A DNA stretch of 64,000 bases from Mixophyes australis (Eukaryota; Chordata; Amphibia; Anura; Limnodynastidae): contig JAVHZZ010000003.1 in assembly GCA_036250195.1 (NCBI GenBank), forward strand, positions 53,249,521 to 53,313,520, read 5' to 3'. The notes under the pieces were generated by a model that had not been told where the DNA came from, did not search any database, and saw only the letters and a program-made list of their open reading frames with translations. Below are positions 61,255-64,000 of the stretch, in pieces (the first letter of the stretch is position 1; every line of letters starts with the position of its first letter). The translations under genes and the position numbers were made by a program.

Positions 61255-61850
61255 TACAAAAATCAGTGGCTGTGATGAAAGGTAATGTATATGGGTCATC
61301 AGTTTCCAAGGCATCGCACAAAATTGCCTTTTATGGGAGGGTCACCAGGAAAAAGCCACAGTTGAAAAAGCCCACATGCTTGGGTGTAAAGAGTGTGCAA
61401 AAGGCTATCTACAATATACTGCAGACTAAACTGTAACTGGTTTGCCTGAATCCTATGTGATGAGTATGGTGCAAAACTAACACTATAAACCAGCAGGGAA
61501 CACCACTGGGCAGTATGGCAATAAGAACTTCATTGTACGGGGAGGCTTTCAGCAGTAGGGATCAGCAATCTTGACTGGACTGATTGGAAGACGAATGCTG
61601 CACATTACAGGCAAATCTTCAAGAAAAAACGGCCACCACTGCAAAATGCTCAAACTGGGGAGGAAGTTTGTCCTTCAACAGGACAATCAATTGGATACTC
61701 AAGAACAACACTTCAGTGGCTTGACATGGAGAAGACAGATGTCCATGAGTAGCCCCCATTTGAAAGTTGCGTTAAGATCTCAAACTTACTGCCCTTCTCA
61801 CCTAGCTTGAGCAATTTTGGAGGAATGGGCAAATAGTACTATCATTATTA
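61255..61850 (+). pseudogene. Tc1-like transposase relic, second family
   Basis: Decayed plus-strand pieces in order: FYGRVTRKKPQLKKPTC, then YKPAGNTTGQYG, RRMLHITGKSSRKN, then GRKFVLQQDNQLDT (the Q-Q-D-N motif with the second catalytic Asp), and finally ILEEWANS. The first-Asp and NPIE motifs are not recognisable. Several stops are present. Confidence 0.68.
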
Positions 61851-63077
61851 TTATTATCGGTGCTCAAAGATAACAGAGACTTATTCAAAAAGACTACTGG
61901 CTACAACACCCAAACCCAAACCCTAACCTAGAGGCGGCTCAAATAAACATTCCCCAAGTGGGATGAATACATAAATTATGATATTTCAGTTTTTTAAAAC
62001 TGCTTAGTATTTTATAGTTTACCATTATTTTTCTTTTTTGGGGGGATGACGACTCTGAAGATGAATGTGTGACTCACAAATATAAATCCTCATTCTAAAA
62101 ATAAAAATGCTAGGTTCTGAAATGCCTAAATGTTAAAAAGAAGTGATGAGGCTGAAAACTTTTTAAAAACATTTTACTCTCTCCTAAAGGAATGGAGTGT
62201 CCAATAGTGAAAATAGTGAAAATTTGTGATGAGTCTCCACTTTGTATACAGCAGACTTTTGTGCTTTTCTACGTTGTCTGTCAAGCAGAGGGAGCATAGA
62301 AATACCAAATTATGCCAAATGTGTCCGGTTCTCTTTTTAATTTAGTCACTTTAGTAAGTTCTTTTTTCTCTAGAGCTCCACCTTCACCTCGTATGTGGTG
62401 TCAACCTTATTACAAATCTTTGTGCTGTCTGCATAACAGATGTACCTTCCTTAACACACAAAAGAAAACAACATCATTAATAAGCTGCTGTTACTATTAT
62501 TAAACAAAATAGGAGCCATCAATGATGTAGCCCAGTGAAGATTGCATGTTACAGATATGTGGAAACAAAACAGGAGTCTAACAAATGAGATTGAATGTGC
62601 CTAATGGCCTCAGGGAAGATAGTAATGGAGGTCTAAAAGCACTAAGGCCAATACATTCAGTCCATTAGTGGACGAGAATGGCCGAGTTAATTGGTGCTTA
62701 TCATTGGATTGCCCTGGAATAAATGGGCCCTATTGGATTTTTTTTTATAAAATATTAAATCAATATAGAGTCAGTGCTTGTAGTCTCACTGATATGTCAG
62801 GATATATTCAGTACTTAAACTATACAGCAGAGAAAATATGCACAACGCATCTCTTGCAGTTTATATCAATCATGGGATCAAGTTAGAAAGTGCCGTAGAT
62901 TGACAGGTTAGGGGAGAGCAGTGATTAAACAACTGATATGCTTGAGATTAATGAGCATCTTGTCTAAAGTGGACTTGTCACCATCCCCAGATGTATTCAT
63001 ATTAACCACATGCTGACCATTAAAAACATATATAGCGTATGTCTAGACAAAGTAACAAGAACCCAGTTTGGCTGTGT

Positions 63078-63690
63078 ACACTCAGTGGCCACTTTATTAG
63101 GTGCACCTGTACACCTGCTCGTTAATGCAAATTTCTGATCAGCAAATCATGTGGCGGCAACATAATGCATAAAAGCATACAGGCATGGTCAAGAGGTTCA
63201 GGTGTTGTTCAGACCAAAAACCAGAATGGGGAAGAAATGAGACCTTTGACAGTGGAATGATTGTTGGGACTAAACTTTACAGAGAATGTGAGCAAACAAA
63301 AAAATAGCCTGTGAGCGTCAGGTCTGTGGACGAAAACGCAGTGTAAATCAGAGGTCAGAGGAAAATGGCCAGACTGGTTCAAGCTGACAGGAAGGCGACA
63401 GTACTTCAAACAACCAGGTGTTATAACAGTGGAATGCCGAAGAGCATCTCTGAAGGCAAAGAATGTTGAACCTTGAAGTGAATGGGCTACAGCAGCAGAA
63501 GACCACACTGGGTTCAACTCCTGTCAGCTAAGAACGGGAAAATGAGGCTACAGTTGGCACAGGCTCATCAAAACTGGACAGATGAAGATTGGAAAAAAAA
63601 AAAGTCACCTGGTTTGAAGAATCTCAATTTCTGCAGCAAATTGCGGATGGTTGGGTCAGAATTTGGCGTAAACAGCACACACCTGCCTGC
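63078..63690 (+). pseudogene. Tc1-like transposon, 5' half
   Basis: The left terminus is CTCAGTGGCCACTTTATTAG, a well-known vertebrate Tc1 end. The transposase relic follows: an N-terminal MGKK piece at about 63228, then GERQVCGRKRS in a shifted frame, then MARLVQADRKATVLQTTRC and MGYSSRRPHWVQLLSAK at 63482. The catalytic second half is missing. The rest of the window (63690-64000) is not recognised. Confidence 0.82.
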
Positions 63691-64000
63691 TGATCATCAT
63701 CATTGTCTATAAAACTCTGCGTTCGGTGATAAGTTTAGGTCAGCTACTCTGGTCTATAGCTCATGGCTGTCCCAGCAGATGAACAAATATGAATAGAGGA
63801 GGCCAGAGAAGTGGTGCACAAGCACAGTTGGTTAAAATAATGGGTGCTCGAATATATTTTGTAAATAAATTAGGGTGTATTTATTACATCGTACTCCTTA
63901 CCAACCTCTCCACAGTGTGATAGTGGTGGAAGCATCATGTTGGAGGTAGGGAGCCTGTGGCAGCTCCCTCCTGAGATATCTCTCTAGCCCCTCTTCTAAC

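Larger units (their letters stand above)
43801..64000 (-). other. intron (partial), more than 20 kb, repeat-rich
   Basis: Contains L2 3' ends, a SINE, three Tc1 relics, TIR elements of several families and an LTR-like block. I looked for the expected upstream exon (a membrane segment ending near M-H-x, with two bases of the last codon before GT) and did not find it. 46475-47630, 48445-49785, 50325-51090, 53260-54645, 54800-55670, 56285-57370, 58165-61070 and 61855-63075 hold nothing I can name. Confidence 0.55.

Overview
This is vertebrate, almost certainly frog (anuran amphibian), nuclear DNA. It has sparse short exons with GT-AG introns and a dense load of amphibian-type repeats: tRNA-derived SINEs, L2-like and L1-like LINEs, Tc1/mariner relics, hAT and Harbinger MITEs, palindromic MITEs, LTR pieces and long minisatellites. 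There are no bacterial signatures such as operons, Shine-Dalgarno sites or compact genes. The species cannot be named from the sequence alone.

One protein-coding gene is supported. It lies on the minus strand and is the middle part of an MBOAT2-like lysophospholipid acyltransferase gene. Six exons, read from high to low coordinates (43705-43800, 41818-41873, 39145-39199, 19780-19963, 10214-10406, 3110-3213), join with matching codon phases and consensus splice sites. They give one uninterrupted frame of about 229 codons, 688 nt spread over 40.7 kb. The first exons (N-terminus) would lie beyond position 64000. The exons carrying the catalytic Asn/His region and the C-terminus would lie before position 1.

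Everything else is intron. At 1-3109 there is an L1 relic and a large imperfect palindrome with a hAT MITE in one arm. At 3214-10213 there is an L2 relic, a 3-kb array of 40-bp units and a 1.15-kb array of 38-bp units. At 10407-19779 there are GC-rich MITEs, a dead Tc1 element, an LTR-like repeat and a hAT MITE. At 19964-39144 there are many MITEs, three full SINEs, an LTR, L2 pieces and Harbinger MITEs. At 39200-41817 a 43-bp array carrying a CCAAT motif in most units sits inside a MITE-like element. 41874-43704 is mostly unique sequence. 43801-64000 is a partial intron of more than 20 kb with L2, SINE, Tc1 and MITE copies.

I found no undescribed gene system. The most notable signals are repeat structures: higher-order repeats in the arrays, a minisatellite apparently grown inside a MITE, a palindrome that keeps the empty site of a hAT insertion, and a 91-bp duplication around an L2 copy.
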